From Macrobrachium rosenbergii (taxonomy: Eukaryota; Arthropoda; Malacostraca; Decapoda; Palaemonidae), in assembly GCF_040412425.1 (NCBI RefSeq), contig NC_089777.1, positions 36,546,537-36,610,536 of the forward strand: a stretch of 64,000 bases of DNA. Reading direction: 5' to 3'. The position numbers and the translations under genes are program-made. Shown here in pieces: positions 35,558 through 47,346 of this stretch. Every line of letters starts with the position of its first letter. Within the stretch, counting starts at the first letter, position 1. The notes beneath the pieces were generated by a model. That model searched no databases, was not told the origin of the DNA, and saw nothing but the letters and a program-made list of their open reading frames with translations.

Positions 35558-35650
35558 ATTTTCACCGGCTGATGGGACCCGATCCAGAAATGGGATTTTA
35601 ACAAAGGAAAAATCTATTTCTGGGAGAGGGGACCGTGTCACCTGGTGACC
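35558..35650 (+). repeat. DIRS D internal complementary region
   Basis: caccggctgatgggacccga + tccag fused to AAA and tgggattttaacaaagg. A 3-4 base deletion (cacg) is present relative to the other ICRs. Confidence 0.85.
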
Positions 35651-36018
35651 CACCTCTGTCATGTGGGATCCCCATAGTAAACATCATTCTGGTGGGGTGT
35701 TGCTTTTCATGGAATGCGGCTAGCGGTGATTTGTGTACTGTCCGAGAGTGGTGCATGGGTTTGTAACGGCACCTCTCTGTGGGACTTTTGACTTTGGGAT
35801 CTCTATAGGATAAGATTCCGTGTTTTTATAGTTCACCCCTTTTCCATACACGGCTCCATCTAATGGAGCTCGCTCTGGGGGTAGTAACTCCAGCATTTCA
35901 TTTAGCTTTCTCTGGTATCTAGCAACGGAATTACCTAGAAATAAGTGCTGAATGGACTTTTTCACCGGCTGACACGGGACCCGATCCAGAAATAGATTTT
36001 TCCTTTGTCAAAATCCCT
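35651..36018 (+). repeat. DIRS D 3' inverted terminal repeat
   Basis: Matches the inverse of 3511-3875 in A. The outer part carries gacacgggacccgatccag, the variant that in A is found only at the 5' end, then atttttcctttgtcaaaatc. Confidence 0.85.
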
Positions 36019-36020
36019 TA

Positions 36021-36900
36021 AGGCTTACGGGTTGACTTACTCAATCTAAAAGAAAACTATTTAGGCACAGTTTTAAGGAGTCCGGACTGTTTAGCGGCTC
36101 TCTCTACAGTTGCCCTGCAACTAGGTCCAGCACGCAAGGGTTTGGATAATAATAGTAAGAATGCAGTCATCTGAGAAGAAGTTTCGCATTGTAGGGACAT
36201 TGGAACTTCTGTAGGGAGCTCTAGAAGTTCCGGAAACCAAGCGTGTTATGGCGAGCAGGGAGCTATTAGAGTCAAGGTCGTCTTGACACTCTCCCAACTT
36301 CCCTATTACCTATTAATGAGACCGGATGGAGAAAAGGCGTACACTGCATGTGATTCCAACTTGTAACGTCACCTTGGTGACTATTGACATGGGGACACCG
36401 TTAGAGAGAAATAATCTGGAAGACGATGGTTTAATCATGTCGCGAATAAGTCAGCAGTTGCTGGCCACTTCCGGAGAACCTGACACATTGCTTCCAGAGT
36501 CAAAGTCCACTCTCCCCCCCTTAATACCTGAATGGGAGCGACCTAGCGAATCTGCCCATACTTTGAGACTCCCGATATAAATTGGGTAAGAAGAGCCACT
36601 TTCATTCTTCGCATCCTCTCAGGACTATGTGCTATAGTATAGTATTGAGTTCTGTTGAGCCTGTTCCCCTCAGAGTTCTTCAGATACGACATGGCAATTA
36701 CGCTGTTGCTAAACATAGCCACTAATCTGTAGCACACTAAGACTGAGAACAACTGAGGGCTTCCTTTACAGCATTGATTTTCCCGAAGATTTATTGACTA
36801 CTCTCATTTCTGAGGCCTGGATTCCTCCAAGGTTGTTTAGGCTTCTCCGAGCTGGTACTGGCCGTTCCCTGCTGGACAGGAACCCTTCTATCTGTGAAGG
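36021..36900 (-). other. DIRS E internal sequence, not recognised
   Basis: Between D and the E reverse transcriptase relic. By position it should hold RT thumb and RNase H remnants, but no domain could be read. The short ORFs on both strands are not supported. Confidence 0.35.
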
Positions 36901-37309
36901 ACCGATTGGACTCTCTCTAGGGTTGTGAAAACCCTCAGAGGAAGAGAGAGAATCTGCTTACCTGAATATGTTAAGAATTCCATAGAATTCCTGCGCTCCT
37001 ACTAGCTCCTCTAGAGAGGAGGCCAGGCAAACAATCGTCTAGATACTCCAACACTGTATCCTCGACGATGCATAATTGCCAACACCGGAGACGTGAGTTA
37101 GAAGAAACCATGTTTGTCATACTGGCTATGTCATCATCCTTGAACAAGAATTAGCTAAGGCTAATGGTGTTCTATGCAATCCCCCTTATGAATGTCTGGA
37201 TACTGAGGGGGAAGATGACCAAGATAGAAATTTCGACTTTCCTGCTCCAAACGTCGTAGACGAAGCCAAAGCTTTCGCCTGGTGAGCCAGACCCCTCGAG
37301 ATAAATTTA
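36900..37309 (-). pseudogene. DIRS E reverse transcriptase relic
   Basis: A minus-strand frame at about 37055-37005 reads VLEYLDDCLPGLLSRGAS, which contains the Y-x-D-D active site of reverse transcriptase in the Y-L-D-D form used by the other DIRS copies. The flanks are too decayed to define the domain limits. Confidence 0.6.
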
Positions 37310-39535
37310 TTAGGCTGCCAACAGCCACAGATCCGAAGGGACATAGCCGTCACTCTTTAGAACCCGCATTACAATAACTTGACCGCATCCAGAAAGAATG
37401 CGCAAGAGCCTCAGTCTGATTGCGCAACACATACTCCAAGCACCTGCTTCCCTAAGAGAAGTCCCTACGAGCCCAAAAGACACGGGAGACTTAAACAGGA
37501 TTGCCTCAACCGATTCGTTGAGGGGCAACCTGACACTTGCCGAAGGATTACCTCGAACTGCGTAAATCGTCCTACTCGGAGAGAGAAGAGAAGAGTGCTG
37601 TCTATTAGAAGCGACTACTGATGCTAAGCGAACGTCCGCCTCCTCCAAAGCCTGGCTAACCCGATCGAACCAAATCAGCCAACACGCAAAAGAGGCAGGA
37701 GCTGGCTTAGTGTCATAAAAAAAAACTCAAAATCGGGAGGTCCAGAGCTCTTGCTTGAGGGTACGAAGAAGTAACATACTCAAGCCTGTGTCCGTAATCG
37801 TTACTACTGGCAAGAGGACATTCTAAGTCCGCCAGAATCTCCTGCACCTACGGATAAGAATCCTGTTCCGCAATGTCCGAACGGTCTAAGACCGACAAAG
37901 GAGGAGGCACTGTACGAAGCCCCGGACAACGATGAAGAGTCCGCAATTGGACCAACCTAACCAGAATGCTGCGCACCCACACCTAATCGTGTACCCGGAG
38001 GTGAATCCTCATTGTTGGACCCACCGGGAAGAGAAAAATGAATCGATAAAAAACCTGGAGCCGATTCCCCATTATTACCAAGGGGAAGACGAGTGAGAGT
38101 AACCAAACTGACATTGTTAAATCTTGGGGAAGGATGCACAAACGAAACCGCTGCAGGGGGACGGAAGAAGATGAAGGAGGGAGAATGAAAGAGGTAAAAG
38201 CTAGCCTGAGTTACCGCTGCAGAAAATGCAGGCAATGAAAGCCGCGGACCGCTTGAAGAAGGTACCACACGCCCTGCCAAAACTGTGGAGCACAAACCCG
38301 AACTGGAATTGACGGGAAAACCTTGTGAAATACCTGATACTATCAGAACAGCCGCATGAAGCGGAAGCAAGGGGTTGCGCATACCCGAAGGGATGGAACA
38401 AGAGACCCCTGCGGCCAAAATCTGCCGAAACCTGTTTTCGCCTGTCCGGAAGCTCCTCCTACCAGAGGAAACTGTACTAAGGAAGGAAAAGGCAGGAGGC
38501 ATAGAAATAGCAAACGCATAAAAAGAAGTTACCCGAGAGGAGGGAAAACCAAAATTGAAGGAGGAGGGAAAACGGAAGATGCGGAAGCCGCAGGAAAGAC
38601 CAGAGCAGAAGAAGAAAAGGCCGAAGAGGAGACTGAAAAGGGAGTAACAGAGAATGTGGGAGCAGGAGATGAAGCGACAGATAACAAAGAAGAAAACTTA
38701 GAACAAAAAGGAAAGAAGGTACACCGAATCTCTCCCCCTCAATAATCCTGAAAACATATCCGACATGAATTCTGGACACTACTGTGTCACATACTCTCTA
38801 ATGTTAGAGAAAACATTCGAGAAAATATATAACCTCTTGCCATAGGTCTATACCCGTCGAAAAAACCCCGCCATCCGTCTTATAACCCGCCACATCCAAT
38901 TGCAGGTCTCGCAAATTACTTTAGAAGCCGAAAGGACAGACCATAATGCGCCTTACTAGATGGAGTAGAAAATACAGGGAGGGGGCAAACTACAGTAGGA
39001 GATTCAGAAAACAGTAGGAAGTGAGTTAAAAGCAAAAGCAGAAGGATTCTGCCCCACTGTAACTGAAACATTGACTTGAGACTGAGCCAGATCGAAAGAA
39101 GAGATGGAGAAACTCTTGTCAGAGAACAAAAACCACTCGAACCCGAAACCGGAACCCGTTCAGGAGAACGACACTGCACTGTTAATACCTTCTCCTCACT
39201 ACCAAACCCAAACCTATCCTCCTTTATCACACCTAGATCTTGATCCTAACATTTTCAACATTAAATTTATCAATACTACAAGGGGGTTGGGGGAGGGGGA
39301 TCCTTCACTGCCTGCTCCGTGCCGAGGGGGCCGGCAGACCCTACCAACTCGGAGGCTTGTGGTTCTGCCATTACCCTCAGCACCCGTTAGGGCTGGTTCT
39401 GGAACAGGCAGGGGAGCTGAAAAGGAAGAAGAATTAGACATCCTAGTACTACTATTATCCCTATCTGAGAAATGTTGAAGAAGACTAGCTATTGAATTTT
39501 CCTTACTAAAGGAAAATTCAATAGCTAAAGTGGAG
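37310..39535 (-). pseudogene. DIRS E ORF1 body (gag-like) relic
   Basis: Three minus-strand open stretches lie in gag position, 5' of the RT: 39475-39214 (STRMSNSSSFSAPLPVPEPA), 38502-37957 (181 codons, Ser/Pro/Phe-rich) and 37648-37310 (EEADVRLASVVASNRQHSSL). The last resembles the C-terminal region of DIRS ORF1 proteins in having a charged helix followed by SNRQ. No frame connects them. Assignment is by position and composition. Confidence 0.5.
39486..39527. repeat. Perfect 19-bp hairpin
   Basis: tagctattgaattttcctt, a 4-base loop (acta), and its exact inverse. Lies at or near the junction between E ORF1 and the Harbinger-related sequence. Confidence 0.9.
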
Positions 39536-39540
39536 TCCAA

Positions 39541-39790
39541 ATGAAATTTCCACATTTTTGGGAATTATGAGGGATATGAATGCCTGTGGGATATAAGGCA
39601 CATTGATTACATGAACAGAAACAAGCCTGACATGGCAATGAATATGTTAGCCAAAGCTTTGATGAAGGAAGGTCTTTATGTTCCCAAAGTTGAATTTTTA
39701 AGAAAGAAAATTAAGGTTATCAAAAATAACACGTGAACGATTTGTGTCTGTCAGAAAACACATCAATGGCGCAATCTTTTAATGCACCGT
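39541..39790 (+). pseudogene. MADF-domain protein fragment (Harbinger accessory gene)
   Basis: Plus frame from about 39572: YECLWDIRHIDYMNRNKPDM, then LAKALMKEGLYVPKVEFLRK and KIKVIKNNT-stop. After a one-base shift it continues RERFVSVRKHINGAIF. The order C-L-W-D, Y-x-N-R, and V-x-x-x-x-K-K-I-K is typical of the MADF DNA-binding domain, encoded alongside the transposase in many PIF/Harbinger elements. It converges on the transposase fragment at 40085-40512. Confidence 0.75.
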
Positions 39791-40084
39791 GTGGTTCTAC
39801 AGTTTCATACACAAATGTTGGCCCTATGAGTAATGAATCACAATTTCCCATTGAGAGTGTTGCTTCTTATGAAGAACTATAATGGTTTATATTACATTGC
39901 TTTGTCCTTAATATTCTCTACATTGAAATTTAATCAGTAAAAACTTGTTCACAACACTATTTCTTTTTATTCTCTTAAGTATTTTGTGATTTATGTGATA
40001 ACTACATATATAAATATACAAGTTTGCTAGAAATAAACAAGGCATAGGTGGAAATTGCAATGTATTTGCAATGTATTATTTGTA

Positions 40085-40512
40085 AGTAGTTGTTCAGTAC
40101 ATCAATGATTGCCTGCAGTACTTTAGGCAAAAAGTTTGAAATAGTGGAGGCCGGCACCCGGAAGTATGCAAGTGATGCAAGACTATCCCCACTTGCCAAA
40201 TAACGCAAGGTTATTTCAATTTTAATCCTTGCTGGGACGGCGTTTCTCATCTTTGTGTCCTTTGTAGATATGTGAGGCTCCACCAAAAATAGCAGTTCCT
40301 CAAACGTCTGCACATCCATGCGCACGTCTTTTATATTCTGTAGGATCTTCAGTAGCTAATTCAGTAAGTAGTGTACTGGAGCCTCTTAAACTTTCTCTCC
40401 GCTAAAGCCACTTCCTCACCCATATTGTACGTTTTTTCTTCCTTTTGTTATTCACAATTATTTCTAATTCCTTTGCCAAAACAACAACTGCAGCATCAAT
40501 TGCTACATCCAT
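40085..40512 (-). pseudogene. PIF/Harbinger transposase N-terminal fragment
   Basis: Minus frame from a possible ATG at 40512: MDVAIDAAVVVLAKELE, then RTIWVRKWL, a stop and a frameshift, then RMDVQTFEELLFLVEPHIS, LRYLASGDSLASLAYFRVPA and STISNFLPKVLQAII. This is the helical N-terminal region of HARBI1-like transposases. The DDE catalytic domain is absent. With the MADF fragment it forms a small decayed Harbinger insertion in E. Confidence 0.8.
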
Positions 40513-40749
40513 GTCACTGGACAATCTTGATGGCTACTGGCTGCAAATACTTTCCCGCCAAACTATCCTAGTGTTGCCGGGTAAGTTAACTTGTAGCTAG
40601 CACTAGCAGCTGCTAAACTTGCCCCATGTCAACGAGGCTTAATTGCAATCCTCTCCTCTATCTGTTTGACTACCTTTGAACTTGCTAAATCCATCGACTG
40701 ATCTGTAGCAGAAGTCTGAGACACTTGAGGCAACGCGAATCTGACCAAC

Positions 40750-41107
40750 GTCTGCCGCCCTTACCAGCCAAAGACTTGCGATGACGAATGTAATCATCCC
40801 TCACTTGTGCCTTCCAATGGGAACATTCATCGCAATGAGTCTGGACATCACATTTAACCTTCCTACATTCCTGACGGAATGTCTATCGTGTCTCAAGGTA
40901 CTCATCCGTCTTTGCAGGAAGAAGAAGCGATGAGCGCCAGCATCCAACGTTGTAGGCAGTCGAGGCCGACGTCGAAGCCGATGGCACGGTAGTAGAAGGT
41001 GAAAAGTCCGTGAGGCACAATCGAGACCGGGAACCAGCAAGTCCAAATCCATAAGATTCCACGTCGCAGATATCCAGAAAATCCAGGAGAAAAACCGTTA
41101 AATACAA
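40750..41107 (-). pseudogene. DIRS E ORF1 N-terminal Cys-rich segment
   Basis: On the minus strand at about 40875-40750 a frame reads ECRKVKCDVQTHCDECSHWK followed by DDYIRHRKSLAGKG. The C-x4-C-x5-C-x2-C spacing with an adjacent His suggests a zinc-binding module, in the same place as the Cys/His exon of copies A and B although the sequence differs. Confidence 0.55.
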
Positions 41108-41209
41108 TCCAGGTCTTCACCACAAGTCCAAAATACAAAGAGAAGTCGGGCAATAGGATTGAAACCTCGCACTGCAGAAGGAAACAACCTTCCAGCAGCG
41201 CGAAAAAGC

Positions 41210-41419
41210 ACTTGACGAAAATGGGGCGTGCCGACGCACACCTGTCAGTGTTGCCAACCGTTTGTTATGGTAGCTCAAGTGACAAGATTTTACCTGCAGC
41301 GTTGGTAACACTGGCTGTTAAAATTCCCACTATACACTATAGTGTGATGGGTAGTTGAGAGTTGTTAGGGCTAGTGGGGATTAAGGGCTAATTCAGGTGT
41401 TCAGGGAAGTGTATTGCAA
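41210..41419 (-). repeat. DIRS E 5' inverted terminal repeat
   Basis: Inverted match to 32120-32345. Confidence 0.9.
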
Positions 41420-41607
41420 GTATGTGCTTTTTATCTTTGATGATCGTCGACACAGTCGTACAACTAAACCTGAGTGCGCAGCCAATCTTTGACAGTTTCA
41501 CCCTTTTCAGATCGTTTTATTATGTCAACTTTCACTTTCATGGAGATGGCTTTTCTTTTCTTTGTAGCACTGCCATCAGAAGAGTCTGCCTTATGCTTGG
41601 GAGCCAT
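41420..41607 (-). pseudogene. Tigger/pogo-type transposase, N-terminus
   Basis: ATG at 41607: MAPKHKADSSDGSATKKRKA, then ISMKVKVDIIKRSEKGETV. This is the CENP-B-like N-terminal helix-turn-helix. A frameshift near 41485 is followed by IGCALRFSCTTVSTIIKDKK and HI, at which point DIRS E begins. The reading continues at 32105 as LEHVKGSAP. Confidence 0.85.
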
Positions 41608-41749
41608 AATGCAATTAAAAAAGTAAAAAAAAAAGCAACACAAATGACAGAGAGCGAATGAAACACAATTCAAGATGGCGTATAGTGAGCGAGTGACCGA
41701 TGCCATCTTCCCCTGTAAGACGACATTATTCATCCATTCCACGCTCAAA

Positions 41750-44700
41750 CTAGTTCCCGTGCGAAGTTTGAATTTACATCCAAATGACAGAACAAGAATT
41801 TTTTAATAAATTTATCGGAGATTGTGAGACATAACCACGAAATGACTTGGGTTGAGTATGACATGAACCTACTGAATTAATATTTGTGTGTGACCAGCTT
41901 CATCCCCTAATTTAAATAATAATGCAACCAAGAAAATTGATTGAGGGTAATGAAACACCTGAAATTTCAAGGGATTCACCATTTATTACACTTAGCGAGG
42001 GCAGTTAGCCCAATTATTCCACTTCAGGAATGTTTTGAATACCCAACATTCACAGGAAATCCAGCATTGTCTATATGGACTTGAAAGTCTGGTTTGCTTT
42101 GAAATGGAAGAGTAACAATACAGAACTGTCACTCTGTACTTTTAAAACTTCACACTAAAAATACTTCCATTCAGTGTTGAAAGTATTGCCAAGTTAAAGG
42201 ACTATGTAAATAAAATGAATTCGAATGTAATCCTCATTTTGTAATCCTCTATTTGAACAGTATGGATGTAACATTAGTGGGAAACCTTAAAAGAAACTGT
42301 TAACTTGTCACATGGATTTGCCAGCTGATCACTTTGAGTGACAAAATATACAGGAAGGATTTGTGATGGTTGGACAAGAGGGATGATACTTCTTGCCATC
42401 TGTAGGCCTCCTACTTCTCCTGATACATGGGCAAATTTTTATCACAGTAACATAGATTTTTAAATGGAAATATTTCCCATACATACAATATTTACTAAAT
42501 AGTTATTTACAAGTACTAAAATTAAAAACTTGTTTTTTTTTAATAAGGGAATGGATACGTCTACCACTTTAATGACTGACAACCTATTCACAAAAGAATT
42601 ATGACAAAGACTCAATGCAGTATGTATGACATAAGCCTATTCAAAATGTCCTTACTATAGTAAAAAACGCCTCTGATGTATTTTGTTTAAAAAGAAATTA
42701 CATGGTAAAACTACATAAAATGTAACGGAAGAAAAATATGAATGAGATATGTTGAAATCAGAAAGTGAAGGACACCAACACAATCTATGCTAGACCCAAT
42801 ATGAAGGGTCTCAAGTAGTATATCAGTACAGTAGCTAATGTAGTGTAAAGGATATCTTAATACTACGTAGGGGTAATGGGATAAATTCACTAATGTTGAA
42901 TGATAATATATATTTATATAATGTAACAACACTTCCTGAATTTTCAGTATAAACAATAATCAAAATCAATGATTTATCCCACAACCATTTCAAACACATC
43001 TGCAAACAAGAGAAGAAAATGAAGAGTTTACTAGAAGATGGACGTGTCTCCTCTTATATCATGGAGGGGTTGTTGTTTATTACAAAGCATATTCTGAAAA
43101 ATTTATATTACCAACTTAATGATTTTCAGGAATATTAAAATATTTTCATTAAAAGATAAGAAACCTTCCTTAGTTTCTTGTCACTGGTAAAAATTATTCT
43201 ATACTATACAGATGTAGCAGGTATTTGATACTGTACAAATGAAATTTGTCATTTTCGCTGCAAGAAATTTTCAAAATCTTGTGAGGTGAGGTACTATCTG
43301 GATGTATATATAAAAAAAGAAAAAATTCTAATCCCAAATAACTGGATATTGACATAAAATAGCTTTATCTTATGACAGATTAGCTGAACTCTAGCTTGCA
43401 ACTGGCAAGTTAGGTGAGCCTATTTAACAGTGCAACAAATAAATAATGAACTACTATCAAGGTAGTAGCATGGGGACAGTGAAAATGGGTAGCTTTAAAC
43501 ACAAAAGTCTGCAATTCTTTGCAAATTTCAAATGTTGGCTATGACTAAAATGAAAGAAAACTCCTATACAAGCAGTATAGCAGCTTTATATAAAAACAAT
43601 AAAACTACTGTACTAAAATCGCATTTACATTCTCATAATTTACATACACTTTTTAAACAGAAAGTATATCTAGTGTGTGTATATATATTATATATATTTA
43701 TATATTTTTAATATTTATAAATATGATCACATATCTGATCAAAAAATGAACTGTACAACTAAGATATGGCAACAAAATGACTGAAAATAGTTTGTTTTTA
43801 TGTACAATCAAGCTGGCAAAACATTACCTATCAGTAATATATGGAACTTAAGACCAAATTAAATAAAATACATGACTTTGAGTGATTATTCCACAAATAA
43901 ATAAATAACATATATATATAATCATCATATATATATATAATGAAGTTGAAATAATCAAGTCTTATATAAGTCACGTAAGCTATGTCTATTCAGCAATTCT
44001 AACACAGAAAGCAAATATCACTATTGTACAATTTATGCTGCCAGTGAAAATGTGTACACACTTGAACTATACACATTTTTAATGTATGAGATAGTATTAC
44101 ACAATATTTATAATGGACAATGGATTAATCAATTCACACAAGAAGGGGGTTACGTGAAAGGAATAAGACTTCACATAAATGAACAACCAAATTATCAAAA
44201 TTATTCTGTTTTCTTAATTCAACATGTGAGTTTGGTCCCAACAGTCTCCCTCTGTGCTGTAAACTGTTGTACACTTTTTGCATGATGCTTTCATGAAACA
44301 CCTTGGGATAAACCAATTATTCCTGTAAGAAAAGCAAAGTTCATGTATACAAATGCTAAACTATTGTTATGGAAGCACAGCACATGTATTGGCTCAAAAA
44401 TGACAAACGTACTGTATGAATTCCAGATAACCACAAGAACTTTTTATTCAATTAAATTTTTGTGGCATTGAAGTTCAATGCCACTTGCTACTCATGCTCA
44501 GGTTATTGTTAATGAGAATTTTTGAAAAAAAGAGCATTTATTTACAGTAAATGATTACCAACAGTTTACTTCTGTGACAAGTAAAACAATGCATAGCTTG
44601 AAGAAAGCTCATTCACTGTCAGAGCTGCAAAAAAATGTTAAACAAAATATGTTCTTTCATATGCATTTCTGAATTTTATTCAGTGACAAAGGGTTTCATC

Positions 44701-45171
44701 CCTTTGCTATGTTACAGCACAGAGAGAGATTACTGGAGTATTGTAATTAAAGATTATAGGGTGGAAATCAAGAGTTTCATTTCACAATGAAAACTGCTAC
44801 CTTAAAGTTCTGTTACAGAGTGAGTTTTAAAATGAAGCAGGTTAAGTACCGTCTATACTAACATACATGAGGATCTCGCAATGGAGGGATAACAGGGACG
44901 TATTCGCGGGGTAACACTTGATGGAAGTTAGGGGCAGGACTGCTTTCATACTTGTGCATATGCCAGTTTTATATTTTTGTCAAATCTTATTCTCATAATG
45001 TCTCCTTAGCAGTAACAGTATTTACTTGAATTAAGCAGAGGTGATATCTGTTATAAAGTACCTGTGACTGTACTGTATTCTTTGTTGGCACACAAGTAGC
45101 TGACAAAATGCACCCTTTTTTTTAGCAGCCTTAAAAACTAGAAACATTTTATGACTTTTAATCTTGCACTT
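41750..45171. other. AT-rich DNA, no gene recognised
   Basis: No coding signal on either strand. Short TA/TATATA runs at about 43680-43730 and 43905-43945. It could be 3' flank or 3' UTR of the minus-strand gene whose exons follow. Confidence 0.5.
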
Positions 45172-45272
45172 TTACTTTCTAATACGAGATGTGGTGGATT
45201 TTGAGCGGTCGGAGAGAGAGGATAGACCCTCACCTCTGCTTTTGGAGCGTCTCATGCTGTTTAGGCCCTCAC
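45172..45272 (-). CDS. Candidate terminal exon (Ser/Arg-rich tail)
   Basis: Minus strand: a strong acceptor (tttgtgtgttctcag) then GT GAG GGC in the same phase as the CAP-Gly exon, coding GEGLNSMRRSKSRGEGLSSL and SDRSKSTTSRIRK before TAA. Its M-R-R-S-K-S core and Ser/Thr/Lys tail resemble the end of the exon at 47347-47582 (M-K-R-S-R-S). It may be an alternative or further 3' exon of the same gene. A matching donor inside the CAP-Gly exon is not obvious, so the link is inferred. Confidence 0.5.
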
Positions 45273-47346
45273 CTGAGAACACACAAAAGAAATCAAGCTA
45301 CAGAGAACCATAGCAGGGAAAGAATCCACAGCCCATGAAAAAAGCATAAACTGCCCTAGAACACCACAAAAAATTAAAAGCTGTACCACATCTTTCAACA
45401 GAGCTGTCTAACAACTACAATTTAAGTTAGCTGCTCAATATTAGCTTTAATCTTACTCCTTCCAAGAATAGAATAATGCTGTTGTTAAAGGGGTTTACCA
45501 AAAACAGTTATATACACCAGTTTATAGTAATGTACAACTAGTTTTACTGTTATTGCAAATCAGTGCCCAGGTATTTTTATTAAAAAGGGAGAGAAAGACA
45601 GAGAACAAAGACAGAACCACGATGATCTACATAGTAATAGATACATTAAAGTTTATAGTAAAATAATTCTACAAGAATCCCAATTATAAATGAATAGTAA
45701 TTATTGCCAATTGTTGGCAAGCCAAGCGGCCACTACTGCATTCAAAAGAAAATTATAAATACAAGCATAAACTGGTGCAAATGCAAGTTCTTTAGTAAGG
45801 TCATTTCAACTGTAGTGATAGATTAACAAATGATTATCTTCACGTATTGACTTCTTGATATAAGTTTTGTCACTAAAATATGAATTTTCAGAATGTCTTT
45901 GCCTAGTTCAATTTTGTTTTCATACATTTTTAATTATTTTCCACAGAGTTCTTCCCAGTATTAAAAGCAAATATCCAGGCAATTCATTATCTATTACAAT
46001 TATAACTTTCAAGTCTCTTCCAATCCTATTTCTCACTAATGACTTAAGTTGCTATATTAAGACCTGAATCCCTCTTAAGTTTAAAGGGTAGTGTTTTTTA
46101 TTACAGCTTACATTTATGAAATAAGCAGTTAAAAAGTCCTACTGCTCTCCCAAGAGGACTGGAAGTTATAGCTTTACAAACAAAATATACCTTGTTCCAC
46201 TGATCTTATAAAAATACAATACTTACAGTACTCTCCCATAGAACCTCCTCAGGACATTTTTATCCATACCACTTTTTGTGAAATCGAGAACAGTACTTTC
46301 GAGTATCTGTCATACTTATTCTACTATGTAATGTGTTCAACCAAAATTTGGGGCCTTGGATATCTTAAAGTTAATACAATTTTGTCACCTATTTAAATTA
46401 ACAATAAATCAATCCATCACTTCACTCAGTTTTGTTACCTGTACATTTCCCTTTATTTGTTGCATCTGGCATTACTTTCTCACTTAAACTGATTAATCTG
46501 GTCTTTTATGATATTCATAAGCCTACTAAACATGAGAAAAAACTGAACATTATGAATTTAAATACCTTTGCTTTCATAGAAAACAATTCAAATTGCCACT
46601 CACAGTTCATCCTTGCTTCTGGAAGCTTATTACTAAAAATTAAAGTAATCATGTTCAAATTATTTAAATTATGCAAACTACTATACTCCATATCCATTAA
46701 TATAAATGTTGTTATATCAATAAATTGCAAATATAAACTCAATGCAGGTAACAACAACAGGTACCATGCAGTTTGCAAATATTAAAAAAAATTGCTATTC
46801 CACTACATCAAAAGGAAAGTGCCATTGAGTTCAAAAGCTAACTCAAAACAAATTGCAAAATAATGAGAAAAATAACCATGCACATTACAGTATATCAGGC
46901 ATTGCTATAAGCTACAAAAGCACTGACATGACAATCAAAGAAAGGAGATTATGTTACCATAGAACGTAGTGATGTGTCAACTACTGCATGAGAGGACTAC
47001 TAAAGTATTACATAAATTGTGTAAAATAAGTCATATATTTTGTATAATGTCTTTACAATTGCATCAAGACTTCTGATCGGGAAAAATCCACTGTAATATA
47101 AGTGCATAATTTATTTAGGTATCTATGGGCAAAAAAGACCTCACACATGCAATTAAATGCAACTGTTAAAATACGAAAGTTCTTGTATGTCTGGAAGTAT
47201 AAACTGTCATATTGCAATGGATTTCCTTTCCATTATGTATTTACATAATAGTGAACTGCTTTTAATAACTATGCTAAATCTGACTACTTGTGAAACTAGG
47301 AAAAATAATACAGTACATGCTTCATCATAATGTACATCATACAAAA
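45273..47346. other. AT-rich, intronic or 3' UTR
   Basis: Between the two minus-strand exons. No recognisable gene or repeat. Confidence 0.5.

Larger units (their letters stand above)
34179..36020 (+). mobile_element. 5'-truncated DIRS copy D, inside E
   Basis: Plus-strand fragment of the A/C family beginning abruptly at catccaaatccccagtcc, which is the boundary between the methyltransferase-like region and the recombinase. It continues through the recombinase, ICR and complete 3' terminal repeat to ttttcctttgtcaaaatccc at 36018. No 5' repeat, ORF1, RT or RNase H. Its recombinase is the best preserved in the window. Confidence 0.88.
32106..41419 (-). mobile_element. DIRS-like retrotransposon, copy E (second family)
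   Basis: Minus-strand element bounded by inverted repeats unrelated in sequence to those of A-D. 3' end: tgaagttttcataataaaac at 32106. 5' end (reversed): ttgcaatacacttccctgaa at 41419. It has an ICR (32388-32476), a reverse transcriptase remnant with YLDD (about 37010-37055) and an ORF1 with a Cys-rich N-terminus. It sits inside a Tigger transposase gene; host bases on the two sides share only GTA. Nested inside it are DIRS D (34179-36020) and a Harbinger relic (about 39540-40520). I did not recognise a convincing recombinase in its 3' part. Confidence 0.85.

Noticed and set aside
38356..38745. Lys/Glu-rich plus ORF inside DIRS E
   Set aside because: Antisense to the Ser/Pro/Phe-rich ORF1 stretch of E; its composition is the mirror of that frame.
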